The position numbers were made by a program, and so were the translations under genes. The notes under the pieces were generated by a model. The model was not told the origin of the DNA. It did no database searches and was given only the letters and a program-made list of their open reading frames with translations. Shown here piece after piece: positions 1 to 13,680 of a DNA stretch of 64,000 bases (its first letter is position 1; each line of letters begins with the position of its first letter). The stretch spans positions 17,084-81,083 of the forward strand of contig MBPM02000178.1 in the NCBI GenBank assembly GCA_001695595.3, in the 5' to 3' direction. The DNA is from Plasmopara viticola (lineage: Eukaryota; Oomycota; Peronosporomycetes; Peronosporales; Peronosporaceae).

Positions 1-91
1 CTTTTGACGAGCTGAGACGCTGAATGGTTACAGATAGGTCCTCGCTATCGGTCTAGACATGTACAGACGTAGTTAAGCCACAACGCAGTGT

Positions 92-141
92 ACACGCATT
101 CTTTTGAAGCGCTGGGACACGAATTCTTTTGACGCGCTGAG
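92..141. repeat. 25-bp partial tandem duplication inside a monomer
   Basis: Bases 92-116 and 117-141 are two imperfect copies of a 25-bp segment that starts ACACG(C/A)ATTCTTTTGA, which lengthens this monomer to about 125 bp. The duplicated piece spans the monomer boundary and begins at a short repeated AC step, which fits replication slippage. Confidence 0.8.
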
Positions 142-3100
142 ACGCTGTATGGCCACAGATACGTCATTTCCATCGGTCTAGACATGCACAAACGAAATTT
201 AGCCACAACTCTGTGTACACGCATTCTGTTGACGAGCTGAGACTCTGAATGGTTACAAATACGTCCTTGCAATCGGTCTAGACATGCACATACGCAATAG
301 AGCCACAACGCAGTGTACACGCATTCTTTTGACGCGCTGAGACGCTGTATAGCCACAGATACGTCTTTTTTATCAGTCTTGACATGCACAGACGTAGTTA
401 AGCCACAACGCAGTGTACACGCATTCTTTTGACGAGCTGAGACGCTGAATGGTTACAGATACGTCCTTGCTATCGGTCTAGACATGCACAGACGCAATAG
501 AGCCCCAACGCTGTGTACACGCATTCTTTTGACGCGCTGAGACGCTATATGGCCACAGATACGTCCTTGCTATCGGTCTAGACATGCACAGACGTAGTTA
601 AGCCAAAACGCAGTGTACACGCATTCTTTTGACGCGCTGAGACGCTGTATGGCCACAGATACGTCTTTTCCATCGGTCTAGACATGCACAAACGAAATTA
701 GGCCAAAACGCTGCGTACACGCATTCTTTTGACGAGCTGAGACTCTGAATGGTTACAAATACGTCCTTGCAATCGGTCTAGACATGCACAGACGCAATAG
801 AGCCCCAATGAAGTGTACACGCATTCTTTTGACGCGCTGAGGCGCTGTATGGCCACAGATATGTCCTTTTTATCGGTCTAGACATGCACAGACGTAGTTA
901 AGCAACAACGCAGTGTGCACGCATTCTTTTGACGCGCTGAGACGCTGTATGGCCACAGATACGTCCTTTCTATCGGTCTAGACATGCATAGACGTAGTTA
1001 AGCTACAACGCAGTGTACACGCATTCTTTTGACGCGCTGAGACGCTGTTTGGCCACAGATACGTCATTTCCATCGGTCTAGATATGAACAAACGAAATTA
1101 GAGCCACAACGCTGTGTACACGCAATCTGTTTACGAGCTGAGACTCTGAATGATTACAAATACGTCTTTGCAATCGGTCTAGACATGCACAGACGAAATA
1201 GAGCCCCAATGCAGTGTACACGCATTCTTATGAAGCGCTGAGACGCTGTATGACCACCGATACGTTTTTTCTATCCGTCCAGACATGTACAGACGTAGTT
1301 AAGCCACAACGCAGTGTACACGCATTCATTTGACGCGCTGAGACGCTGTATGGCCACAGATACGTCCTTTCTATCGGTCTAGACATGAACAAACGAAATT
1401 AGGCAACAACGCTGTGTACACGCACTCTGTTGACGAGCTGAGACTCTGAATGGTTACAAATACGTCCTTGCAATCGGTCTAGACATGCACAGGCGCAATA
1501 GAGCCACAACGCAGTGTACACGCATTATTTTGACGCGCTGAGACGCTATATGGCCACAGATACGTCTTTTCTATCGGTATAGACATGCACAGACGTAGTT
1601 AAGCCACAGCGCAGTGTACACGCATTCTTTTGACGCGCTAAGACGCTATATGGCCACAGATACGTCCTTTTTATTGCTCTAGACATGTACAGACGTAGTT
1701 AAGCCACAACGCAGTGTACACGTATTCTTTTGACGAGCTGAGACGCTGAATGGTTACAAATACGTCTTTTCTATCGGTCTAGACATGCACAGACGTAGTT
1801 AAGCCACAACGCAGTGTACACGCATTCTTTTGACGCGCTGAAACGCTATATGGCCACAGATACGTCTTTTCTATCGGTCTAGACATGCACAGACGTGGTT
1901 AACCCACAACGCAGTGTACACGCATTCTTTTGACGAGCTGAGACGCTGAATAGTTACAGATAAGTCCTTGCTATCGGGCTAGACATGCACAAACGCAGTA
2001 GAGCCCCAACGCAGTGTACACGCATTGTTTTGACGCGCTGAGACGCTATATGGCCACAGATACGTCCTTTTTATCGGTCTAGACATGCACAGACGTAGTT
2101 AAGCTACAACGCAGTGTACACGCATTCTTTTGACGCGCTGAGACGCTGTATGGCCACAGATACGTCATTTCCATCGGTCTAGATATGAACAAAAGAAATT
2201 AGAGCCACAACGCTGTGTACACGCAATCTGTTTTCGAGCTGAGACTCTGAATGATTACAAATACGTCCTTGCAATCGGTCTAGACATGCACAGACGCAAT
2301 AGAGCCCCAATGCAGTGTACACGCATTCTTATGAAGCGCTGAGACGCTGTATGACCACCGATACGTCCTTTCTATCCGTCCAGACATGAACAGACGTAGT
2401 TAAGCCACAGCGCAGTGTACACGCATTATTTTGACGCGCTGAGACGCTGTATGGCCACAGATACGTCATTTCCATCGGTCTAGACATGAACAAACGAAAT
2501 TAAGCCACAACGCTGTGTACACGCACTCTGTTGACGAGCTGAGACTCTGAATGGTTACAAATACGTCCTTGCAATCGGTCTAGACATGCACAGGCGCAAT
2601 AGAGCCCCATTGCAGTGTACACGCATTCTTATGAAGCGCTGAGACGCTGTATGACCACCGATACGTCCTTTCTATCCGTCCAGACATGTACAGACGTAGT
2701 TAAGCCACAGTGCAGTGTACACTCATTCTTTTGACGCGCTGAGACGCTGTATGGCCACAGATACGTCCTTTCTATCGGTCTAGACATGCACAGACGTAGT
2801 TAAGCCACAATGCAGTGTATAAGCATACTGTTGAAGCTCTGAGACGCCGTATGGCCACATAAACGTCCTTTCTTTCTGTCTAGACATGCACAGATGCAAT
2901 AGAGCCACAACGTAGTGTATAAGCATTCTTTTGACGAGCTGAGACGCTGAATGGCTACAGATACGTCCTTGCTATCCGTCTATACATACATAAACGCAAT
3001 AGAGCCACAACGCAGTGTACACGCATTCTTTTGACGAGCTGAGACGCTGAATGGTTACAGATACGTCCTTGCTATCCGTCTAGACATGCATACACGCAAT

Positions 3101-3417
3101 AGAGCCACAACGCAGTGTACACGCATTCTTTTGACGCGCTGAGACGCTGTATGGTCACAGATACGTCCTTTCTATCGGTCTAGACATGCACAGACGTAGT
3201 TAAGCCACAACGCAGTGTACACGCAATCTTTTGACGAGCGGAGACGCTGAATAGTTACAGATAGGTCCTTGCTATCGGTCTAGACATGCATAGACGCAAT
3301 AGAGCCACAACGCAGTGTACACGCATTCTTTTGACGCGCTGAGACGCTATATGGCCACAGATACGTCCTTTTTTTGCTCTAGACATGTACAGACGTAGTT
3401 AAGCCACAACGCAGTGT

Positions 3418-3467
3418 ACACGAATTCTTTGGACGCGCTGAGACACGCATTCTTTTGACGAGCTGAG
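3418..3467. repeat. Second 25-bp partial tandem duplication inside a monomer
   Basis: Bases 3418-3442 and 3443-3467 repeat the same 25-bp boundary segment as at 92-141, with ACACGAATTCTTTGG in the first half and ACACGCATTCTTTTG in the second. The breakpoint matches the first case, so this is either one old event spread by exchange or recurrent slippage at the same microhomology. Confidence 0.8.
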
Positions 3468-3949
3468 ACGCTATATGGCCACAGATACGTCCTTTCTATC
3501 AGTTTAGACATGCACCGACGCAATAGAGCCCCAACGCAGTGTACACGCATTCTTTTGACGCGCTGAGACGCTATATGGCCACAGATACGTCCTTTTTATC
3601 GCTCTAGACATGCACAGGCGTAGTTAAGCCACAACGCAGAGTACACGCATTCTTTTGACTAGCTGAGACGATGAATGGTAACAGATACGTCTTTTCTATC
3701 GGTCTAGACATGCACAGACGCAATAGAGCCACAACGCAGTGTATAAGCATACTTTTCAAAGCCTTGACGCTGTATGCCACAGATACGTCCTTTTTATCGG
3801 TCCAGACATGCACAGACGTAGTTAAGACACAACACATTGTACACGCATTTTTTTGACGAGCTGAGACGATGAATGGTAACAGATACGTCCTTTTTATCGG
3901 TCTAGACATGCACAGACGCAATAGAGCCACAACGCAGTGTACACGCATT

Positions 3950-5240
3950 TTTTTGACGCGTCGAGACGCTGTAAGGCCACAGATACGTCCTTTCTATCGG
4001 TCTAGACATGCACAGACGTAGTTAACCCACAACGCAGAGTACACGCTTTCTTTTGACGAGCTGAGACGATGAATGGTAACAGATACGTTCTTTCTATCGG
4101 TCTAGACATGCACAGACGCAATAGAGCCACAACGCAGTGTATAAGCATACTTTTTAAAGCCTTGACGCTGTATGCCACAGATACGTCCTTTTTATCGGTC
4201 CAGACATGCACAGACGTAGTTAAGCCACAACACATTGTACACGCATTTTTTTGACGAGCTGAGACGATGAATGGTAACAGATACGTCCTTTTTATCGGTC
4301 TAGACATGCACAGACGCAATAGAGCCACAACGCAGTGTACACGCATTCTTTTGACGCGTCGAGACGCTGTAAGGCCACAGATACGTCCTTGCTATCGGTC
4401 TAGACATGCACAGACGCAATAGAGCCACAGCGCAGTGTACACGCATTCTTTTGACGCGCTGAGACGCTTTTTGACCACAGATATGTCATTTTTATCGGTC
4501 TAGACATGCACAGACGTATCAACCCACAACACAATGTACACGCATTCTTTTGACGCGCTGAGACGCGCTATGGCAACAGATACATCCTTTCTATCGGTCT
4601 AGACATGCACAGACGCAAGAGAGCCACAACGCAGTGTATAAGCATACGTTTGAAGCGCTGACACGCTTTATGTCCACAGAGACCTCCTTTCAATCGGTCT
4701 AGACATGCACCGACGCAATAGAGCCACAACGCCATGTACACGCATTCGTTTGACTAGCAGAGACGCTGAATGGTTACGGATACGTCCTTGCTATCGGTCT
4801 AGACATGCAAAGACGCAAGAGAGCCACAACGCAGTGTACACGCATTCTTTTGACGCGCTGAGACGCTGTATGGCCACAGATACGTCATTTCCATCGGTCT
4901 AGATATGAACAAACGAAATTAGAGCCACAGCGCAGTGTACACGCAATCTGTTTACGAGCTGAGACTCTGAATGGTTACAAATACGTCCTTGCAATCGGTC
5001 TAGACATGCACAGACGCAATAGAGCCCCAATGCAGTGTACACGCATTCTTATGAAGCGCTGAGACGCTGTATGACCACCGATACGTCCTTTCTATCCGTC
5101 CAGACATGTACAGACGTAGTTAAGCCACAGCTCAGTGTACACGCATTCTTTTGACGCGCTGAGACGCTGTATGGCCACAGATACGTCATTTCCATCGGTC
5201 TAGACATGAACAAACGAAATTAAGCCACAACCCTGTTTTC
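3950..5240. repeat. 1.3-kb segmental duplication, copy 1 (offset 2588 bp)
   Basis: This stretch matches about 6538-7828 base for base at an offset of 2588 bp apart from a few substitutions. Shared rare markers include TCGAGACGCTGTAAGG (3961 and 6549), GACGTATCAACCCAC (near 4512 and 7100), GACTAGCAGAGACGC (near 4751 and 7339) and ATATGAACAAACG. The match fades near 5240/7828. The left part (about 3.60-3.99 versus 4.00-4.39 kb) is also a tandem 398-bp duplication. Confidence 0.8.
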
Positions 5241-6537
5241 ACGCATTCTGCTGACGAGCTGAGACGCTGAATGGTTAGAGATACGTCCTTTTTATCGGTC
5301 TAGACATGCCCAGACGTGGTTAACCAACAACGCAGTGTACACGCATTCTTTTGACGAGCTGAGACGCTGAATGGTTACAGATACGTCCTTTCTATCGGTC
5401 TAGACATGCAAAGACGCGATAAAGCCACAACGCAGTGTATAAGCATACTTTTGAAGCGCTGAGGCGCTGTATGGTCACAGATACGTCCTTTCTATCGATC
5501 TAGACATGCACAGACGTAGTTAAGCCACAACGCTGTGTACACGCATTCTTTTGACGAGCTGAGACGCTGATTGGTTACAGATACGTCCTTGCTATTGGTC
5601 TAGACATGTCCAGACACAATAAAGCCACAACGCTGTGTACACGCATTCTTTTGACGCGCTGAGACGCTATATGGCCACAGATACGTCCTTTCTATCGGTC
5701 TAGACATGCCCAGACGTGGTTAACCCACAACGTAGTGTATAAGCATACGTTTGAAGCGCTGAGTCGCTGTATGACCACCGATACGTCCTTTCAATCGGTC
5801 TAGACATGCACAGACGCAATAGAGCCACAACGCAGTGTATAAGCATACTTTTGAAGCGCTGAGACGCTGTATGGCCACAGATACGTCCTTTTTATCGGTC
5901 TAGACATGCACAGGCGTAGTTAAGCCACAACGAAGTGTACACGCATTCTTTGAACGCGCTGAGAGGCGCTATGACCACAGATACGTCTTTTCTATCGGTC
6001 TTGACATGCACAGACGCAATAGAGCCACAACGCAGTGTAAAAGCATACTTTTATAGCGCTGAGACGCTGTATGGCCACAGATACGTCCTTTTTATCGGTC
6101 TAGACATGCACAGACGTAGTTAAGCCACAACGCAGAGTACACGCATTCTTTTGACGAGCTGAGACGATGAATGGTAAAAGACACGTCCTTTTTATCGGTC
6201 TAGACATGCACAGACGCAATAGAGCCACAACGCAGTGTACACGCATTCTTTAAACGCGCTAAGACCAAAGATACGTCTTTTCTATCGGTCTAGACATGCA
6301 CAGACGCAATAGAGCCACAACGCAGTGTAAAAGCATACTTTTAAAGCGCTTAGACGCTGTATGGCCACAGATACGTCCTTTCTATCGGTCTAGACATGCA
6401 CAGACGTAGTTAAGCCACAACGCAGAGTACACGCATTCTTTTGACGAGCTGAGACTCTGAATGGTTACAAATACGTCCTTGCAATCGGTCTAGACATGCA
6501 CAGACGCAATAGAGCCCCAATGCAGTGTACACGCATT

Positions 6538-7828
6538 CTTTTGACGCGTCGAGACGCTGTAAGGCCACAGATACGTCCTTTCTATCGGTCTAGACATGCA
6601 CAGACGTAGTTAAGCCACAACGCAGAGTACACGCTTTCTTTTGACGAGCTGAGACGATGAATGGTAACAGATACGTTCTTTCCATCGGTCTAGACATGCA
6701 CAGACGCAATAGAGCCACAACGCAGTGTATAAGCATACTTTTCAAAGCCTTGACGCTGTATGCCACAGATACGTCCTTTTTATCGGTCCAGACATGCACA
6801 GACGTAGTTAAGCCACAACACATTGTACACGCATTTTTTTGACGAGCTGAGACGATGAATGGTAACAGATACGTCCTTTTTATCGGTCTAGACATGCACA
6901 GACGCAATAGAGCCACAACGCAGTGTACACGCATTCTTTTGACGCGTCGAGACGCTGTAAGGCCACAGATACGTCCTTGCAATCGGTCTAGACATGCACA
7001 GACGCAATAGAGCCACAGCGCAGTGTACACGCATTCTTTTGACGCGCTGAGACGCTTTTTGACCACAGATATGTCATTTTTATCGGTCTAGACATGCACA
7101 GACGTATCAACCCACAACGCAATGTACACGCATTCTTTTGACGCGCTGAGACGCGCTATGGCAACAGATACATCCTTTCTATCGGTCTAGACATGCACAG
7201 ACGCAAGAGAGCCACAACGCAGTGTATAAGCATACGTTTGAAGCGCTGACACGCTTTATGTCCACAGAGACGTCCTTTCAATCGGTCTAGACATGCACAG
7301 ACGTTGTTAAGCCACAACGCCATGTACACGCATTCGTTTGACTAGCAGAGACGCTGAATGGTTACGGATACGTCCTTGCTATCGGTCTAGACATGCAAAG
7401 ACGCAAGAGAGCCACAACGCAGTGTACACGCATTCTTTTGACGCGCTGAGACGCTGTATCGCCACAGATACGTCATTTCCATCGGTCTAGATATGAACAA
7501 ACGAAATTAGAGCCACAACGCTGTGTACACGCAATCTGTTGACGAGCTGAGACTCTGAATGGTTACAAATACGTCCTTGCAATCGGTTTAGACATGCGCA
7601 GACGCAATAGAGCCCCAATGCAGTGTACACGCATTCTTATGAAGCGCTGAGACGCTGTATGACCACCGATACGTCCTTTCTATCCGTCCAGACATGTACA
7701 GACGTAGTTAAGCCACAGCGCAGTGTACACGCATTCGTTTGACGCGCTGAGACGCTGTATGGCCACAGATACGTCTTTTCCATCGGTCTAGACATGAACA
7801 AACGAAATTAAGCCACAACGCTGTGTAC
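6538..7828. repeat. 1.3-kb segmental duplication, copy 2
   Basis: Partner of 3950-5240. About thirteen monomers match in order, including the rare TCGAGACGCTGTAAGG, GTATCAACCCAC and GACTAGCAGAG variants. A shortened, altered third relative lies near 8.38-8.66 kb, where GATGAATGGTAACAG, GTTTATGTCCACAG and GACTAGCAGAG reappear in the same order but closer together. Confidence 0.8.
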
Positions 7829-8884
7829 ACGCATTCTGTTGACGAGCTGAGACTCTGAATGGTTACAAATACGTCCTTGCAATCGGTCTAGACATGCACA
7901 GGCGCAATAGAGCTACAACGCAGAGTACACGCATTCTTTTGACGAGCTGAGACGATGAATGGAAACAGATACGTCCTTTTTATCGGTCTAGACATGCACA
8001 GACGAAATAGAGCTACAACGCAGTGTACACGCATTCTTTGAACGCGCTGAGAGGCGCTATGACCATAGATACGTCTTTTCTATAGGTCTAGACATGCACA
8101 GACGCAATAGAGCCACAACGCAGTGTACGCGCATTCTTCAAACGCGCTGAGACGCTATATGGCCACAGATACGTCCTTTCTATCGGTCTAGACATGCACA
8201 GGCGTAGTTAAGCCACAACGAAGTGTACACACATTCTTTGAACGCGCTGAGAGGCGCTAAGACCAAAGATACGTCTTTTCTATCGGTCTAGACATGCACA
8301 GACGCAATAGAGCCACAACGCAGTGTAAAAGCATACTTTTAAAGCGCTTAGACGCTGTATGGCCACAGATACGTCCTTTCTATCGGTCTAGACATGCACA
8401 GACGTAGTTAAGCCACAACGCAGAGTACACGCCTTCTTTTGACGAGCTGAGACGATGAATGGTAACAGATACGTCCTTTCTATCGGTCTAGACATGCACA
8501 GACGCAATAGAGCCATAACGCAGTGTATAAGCATACGTTTGAAGAGCTGACACGGTTTATGTCCACAGAGACGTCCTTTCAATCGGTCTAGACATGCACA
8601 GACGTTGTTAAGCCACAACGCCATGTACACGCATTCTTTTGACTAGCAGAGACGCTGAATGGTTACGGATACGTCCTTGCTATCGGTCTAGACATGCACA
8701 GACGCAAAAGAGCCCCAATGCAGTGTACACGCATACTTTTAAAGCGCTGAGACGCTGTATGGCCACAGATACGTTCTTTCTATCGGTCTAGACATGCACA
8801 GACGTAGTTAAGCCACAACGCAGAGTACACGCATTCTTTTAACGAGCTGAGACGATGAATGGTAACAGATACGTTCTTTTTATC

Positions 8885-9486
8885 GGTCTAGACATGCACA
8901 GACGCAATAGAGCCACAACGCAGTGTACGCGCATTCTTTAAACGCGCTGAGACGCTATATGGCCACAGATACGTCCTTGCTATCGGTCTAGACATGCTCA
9001 GACGGAATAGAGCCACAAGGCAGTGTATAAGCATACTTTTGAAGCGCTGAGACACTGTATGGCCACAGATACGTCCTTGCTATCGGTCTACACATGCACA
9101 GAGGTAGCTAAGCAACAACGCAGTGTACACGCATTCTTTTGACGAGCTGAGACGCTGATTGGTTACAGATACGTCCTTGCTATTGGTCTAGACATGCACA
9201 GACGCAATAGAGCCACAACGCAGTGTACGCGCATTCTTTAAACGCGCTGAGACGCTATATGGCCACAGATACGTCCTTGCTATCGGTCTAGACATGCTCA
9301 GACGGAATAGAGCCACAAGGCAGTGTATAAGCATACTTTTGAAGCGCTGAGACACTGTATGGCCACAGATACGTCCTTGCTATCGGTCTACACATGCACA
9401 GAGGTAGCTAAGCAACAACGCAGTGTACACGCATTCTTTTGACGAGCTGAGACGCTGATTGGTTACAGATACGTCCTTGCTATTGG
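8885..9486. repeat. Exact 300-bp (3-monomer) tandem duplication
   Basis: Bases 8885-9186 are identical to 9185-9486, a 302-bp exact match at an offset of 300. The first mismatches on either side are at 8884/9184 and 9187/9487. The unit holds three monomers with rare markers such as GACATGCTCAGACGG and CACATGCACAGAGGTAGC. In a domain where neighbours usually differ, this marks a very recent duplication or an assembly stutter. Confidence 0.93.
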
Positions 9487-12400
9487 GTTAGACATGCACC
9501 GACGCAATAGAGCCACAACGCAGTGTACACGCATTTTTTTGATATGCTGAGAAGATATATGGCCACAGATACGTCCTTTCTATCGGTCTAGACATGCACC
9601 GACGTAGTTAAGCTACAACGCAGTGTGCACGCATTGTTTTGACGCGCGGAGACGCACTATGGCCACAGATAAGGCCTTTCTATCGGTCTAGACATGCACA
9701 GATGCAAGAGAGCCACTACGCAGTGTATAAGCATACTTTTGAAGCGCTGAGACGCTGTATGGCCACAGATACGTCCTTTTTATCAGTCTAGACATGCACA
9801 GACGTAGTTAAGCCACAACGCAGTGTACACGCATTCTTTTGACGAGCTGAGACGCTGAATGGCCACAGATACGTCCATTCTATCGGTCTAGACATGCACA
9901 GACGTACTTAAGCCACAACGCAGTGTACAAGCCTTCTTTTGACAAGCTGAGACGCTGAATGGCCACAGATACGTCCTTTCTATCGGTCTAGACGTGCACA
10001 GACGCAAGAGAGCCACTACGCAGTGTATAAGCATTCTATTGACGCGCTGAGACGCTGTATGGCCACAGATACGTCCTTTCTATCGCTCTAGACATGCACA
10101 GACAAAGTTAAGCCGCAATGCAGTGTACACGCATACGTTTGAAGCGCTGAGACGCTGGATGGTTACAGATACGTCCTTGCTATCGGTCTAGACATGCCCA
10201 GACGTGGTTAACCCACAAGGCTGTGTACACGCATTCTTTTGACGAGCTGAGACGCTCTATGGCCACAGATACGTCCTTGCTAGCGGTCTAGACATGCACA
10301 GACGCAATAGAGCCACAAAGCAGTGTAAAAGCATACTTTTAAAGCGCTGAGACGCTGTATCGCCACAGATACATCCTTTTTATCGGTCCAGACATGCACA
10401 GACGTAGTTAAGCCACAACGCATTGTACACGCATGTTTTTGGACGAGCTGAGACGCTGAATGGTTACAGATACGTCCTTGCTATCGGTCTAGACATGCAC
10501 AGACGCAATAGAGCCATAACGCAGTGTATAAGCATACGTTCGAAGCGCTGAGACGCTGTATGACCACTGATACGTCCTTTCTATCGGTCTAGACATGCAC
10601 CGACGTAGTTAAGCCACAACGCAGTGTACACGCATTCTTTTGACGAGCTTAGACGCTGAATGGTTACAAATACGTCCTTTCTATCGGTCTAGACATGCAC
10701 AGACGTAGTTAAGCCACAACGCATTGTACACGTATTCTTCTGACGAGCTGAGACGCTGAATGGTTGCAGATACGTCCTTTCTATCGGTCTAGACATGCAC
10801 AGACGCAATAGAGCCACAACGCAGTGTATAAGCATACGTTTGAAGCGCTGAGACGCGGTATGACCACTGATACGTCCTTTCTATCGGTCTAGACATGCAC
10901 CGACATAGTGAAGCCACAACGCAGTGTACACGCATTCTTTTGACGAGCTTAGACGCTGAATGGTTACAGATACGTCCTTTCTATCGCTCTAGACATGCAC
11001 AAACACAATAGAGCCACAACGCAGTGTATAAGCAATCTTTTGACGCGCTGAGACGCTCTATCGCCATAGATACGTCCTTTCTATCGGTCTAGACATGCAC
11101 ACACATTGTTAAACCACAACGCAGTGTATAAGCAATCTTTTGACGAGCTGAGACGCTCTATGGCCAAAGATACGTCCTTTCTATCGGTCTGGACATGCAC
11201 AGACGCAATAGAGCCACAACGCAGTGTATAAGCATACGTTTGAAGCGCTGAGACGCTGGATGGTTACAGATACGTCCTTGCTATCGGTCTAGACATGCCC
11301 AGACGTGGTTAACCCACAAGGCTGTGTACACGCATTCTTTTGACGCGCTGAGACGCTGTATGGTTACAGATACGTCTTTTCTATCGGTCTAGACATGCAC
11401 AGACGCAATAGAGCCACAACGCAGTGGACACGCATTCTCTGAGACGCTATCTGGCCACAGATACGTCCTTTCTTTCGGTCTAGACATGCACAGACGTCGT
11501 TAAGCTACAACGCAGTGTAAAAGGATTCTTTTGACGGGCTGAGACGCTGAATGGTTACAGATACGTCCTTGCTATCGGTCCAGACATGCACAGACGCAAT
11601 AGAGCCACAACGCAGTGTACACGCAATCTTTTGACGCGCTGAGACGCTGTAAGGCCACAGATCCGTCCTTTCTATCCGTCCAGACAAGTACAGACGTAAT
11701 TAAGCCACAGCGCAGTGTACACGTGTTCTTTTGACGCGCTGAGACGCTGTATGACCACTGATACGTCCTTTCTATCGGTCTAGACATGCACAGACGCAAA
11801 AGAGCCCCAATGCAGTGTACACGCATACTTTTAAAGCGCTGAGACGCTGAATGGTTACAAATACGTCCTTTCTATCGGTCTAGACATGCACAGACGCGAT
11901 AGAGCCACAACGCAGTGTATAAGCATACCTTTGAAGCGCTGAGACGCTCTATGGCCACATATACGTCCTTTCTATCGGTCTAGACATGCACAGACGTAGT
12001 GGAGCAACAACGCAGTGTACACGCATTCTTTTGACGCGCTGAGACGCTGTATGGCCACAGATACGTTTCTTTTATCGGTCTGGACATGCACACACGTTGT
12101 TATGCCACAACGCAGTGTACACGCATTCTTTCGGCGCGCTGAGACGCTCTATGGCGAAAGATACGTCCTTTTTATCGGTCTAGACATGCACAGACGCAAT
12201 AGAGTCACAACGCAGTGTATAAGCATTCTTTTGACGAGCTAAGACGCTGAATGGTTACAGATACGTCTTTGCTATCGGTCTAGACATGCACCGACGCACA
12301 AGAGCCACAACGCAGTGTACACGCATTCTTTTGAAGCGCTTTGACGCTCTATGGCCAAAGATATGTCCTTTCTATCGGTCTAGACATGAACAGACGCAAT

Positions 12401-13680
12401 GGAGGCACAACGCAGTGAAAAAGCATACTTTTGAAGCGCTGAGATGCTGTATGCCAACCGATACGTCCTTTCTTTCGGTCTAGACATGCACAGACGCAAT
12501 ATAGCCACAACGTAGTGTACACGCATTCTTTTGAAGCGCTGAGACGCTATATGGCCACTGGTACGTTCTTTCTATCGGTCTAGACATGCACAGACGTAGT
12601 TAAGCCACAACGCAGTGTACACACATTCTTTTGACGCGCTGAGACGCTGTATGGCCACAGATACGTCCTTTCTATCGGTCTAGACATGCACCGACGTAGT
12701 TAAGCCACGACGCAGTGTACACACATTCGTTTGACGCGCTGAGACGCTGTATGACCACAGATACGTCCTTTCTATCGGTCTAGACATGCACAGACGTAGT
12801 TAAGCCACAACGCAGTGTACACGCATTCTTTTGACAAACTGAGACGCTGAATTGTTACAGATACGTCATTTCTATCGGTCTAGACATGCACAGACGCGAT
12901 AGAGCCACAACGCAGTGTATAAGCATACCTTGAAGGCGCTGAGACGCTGTATGGCCACGGATACGTCCTTTCTATCGGTCCAAACATGCACAGACGTAGT
13001 GAAGCAACAACGCATTGTACACGCATTCATTTGACGCGCTGAGACGCTGTATGGCCACAGATACGTCCCTTTTATCGGTCTGGACATGCACACACGTTGT
13101 TATGCCACAACGCAGTGTACACGCATTCTTTCGGCGCGCTGAGACGCTCTATGGCCAAAGATACGTCCTTTTTATCGGTCTAGACATGCACAAACGCAAT
13201 AGAGGCACAACGCAGTGTATAAGCATACTTTTGAAGCGCTGAGACGCTGTATGGACACAGAAACGTCTTTTCTATCGGTCTAGACATGCACCGACGTAGT
13301 TAAGCCACGACGCAGTGTACACACATTCGTTTGACGCGCTGAGACGCTGTATGGCCACAGATACGTCCTTTCTGTCGGTCTAGACATGCACAGACGTAAT
13401 TAAGCCACAACGCAGTGTATAAGCATACGTTTGAAGCGCTGAGACGCTGTATCGCCACAGATACGTCCTTTCTACCGGTCTAGACATGCACAGACGTAGT
13501 AAAGCCACAACGCATTGTACACGCATTCTTTTGACGAGCTGAGACGCTGAATGGTTGCAGATACGTCCTTTCTATCGTTCTAGACATGCACAGACGTAAT
13601 AGAGCCACAACGCAGTGTACACGCATTCTTTTGAAGCGCTTTGACGCTCTATGGCCAAAGATACGTCCTTTCTATCGGTC
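9487..13680. repeat. Mosaic satellite, mostly A/B alternation with small local duplications
   Basis: Monomers are diverged and no single HOR dominates. Visible sub-structure: a 300-bp tandem pair at about 10441-11040 (GCATACGTT(C/T)GAAGCG, GACCACTGATACG and GAGCTTAGACG recur at that offset); a block with GCCCAGACGTGGTTAACC near 10197 and 11297 (offset about 1100); a 91-bp monomer near 11420-11450 that lacks 9 bp between CGCATTCT and CTGAGACG; and a block carrying GTAGTGGAGCAAC or GTAGTGAAGCAAC, then CACACGTTGTTATGCC, near 11.9-12.2 and 12.9-13.2 kb that recurs at 15.8 and 17.0 kb. No gene is seen. Confidence 0.8.

Larger units (their letters stand above)
1..8884. repeat. Domain I: diverged A/B dimeric satellite (~200-bp alternation)
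   Basis: Type A monomers (GTAGTTAAGCC) and type B monomers (GCAATAGAGCC or AAACGAAATTAGAGCC-like) tend to alternate, so the best period is about 200 bp rather than 100. Neighbouring dimers differ at many scattered positions, so this part looks less homogenised than 31-60 kb. A distinctive block with AGATATGAACAAACG followed by GAGCCCCAATGCAG and ATGACCACCGATACG recurs near 1.05-1.3, 2.15-2.4, 4.87-5.1 and 7.46-7.7 kb, showing older multi-monomer duplications. No genes are seen. Confidence 0.85.
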
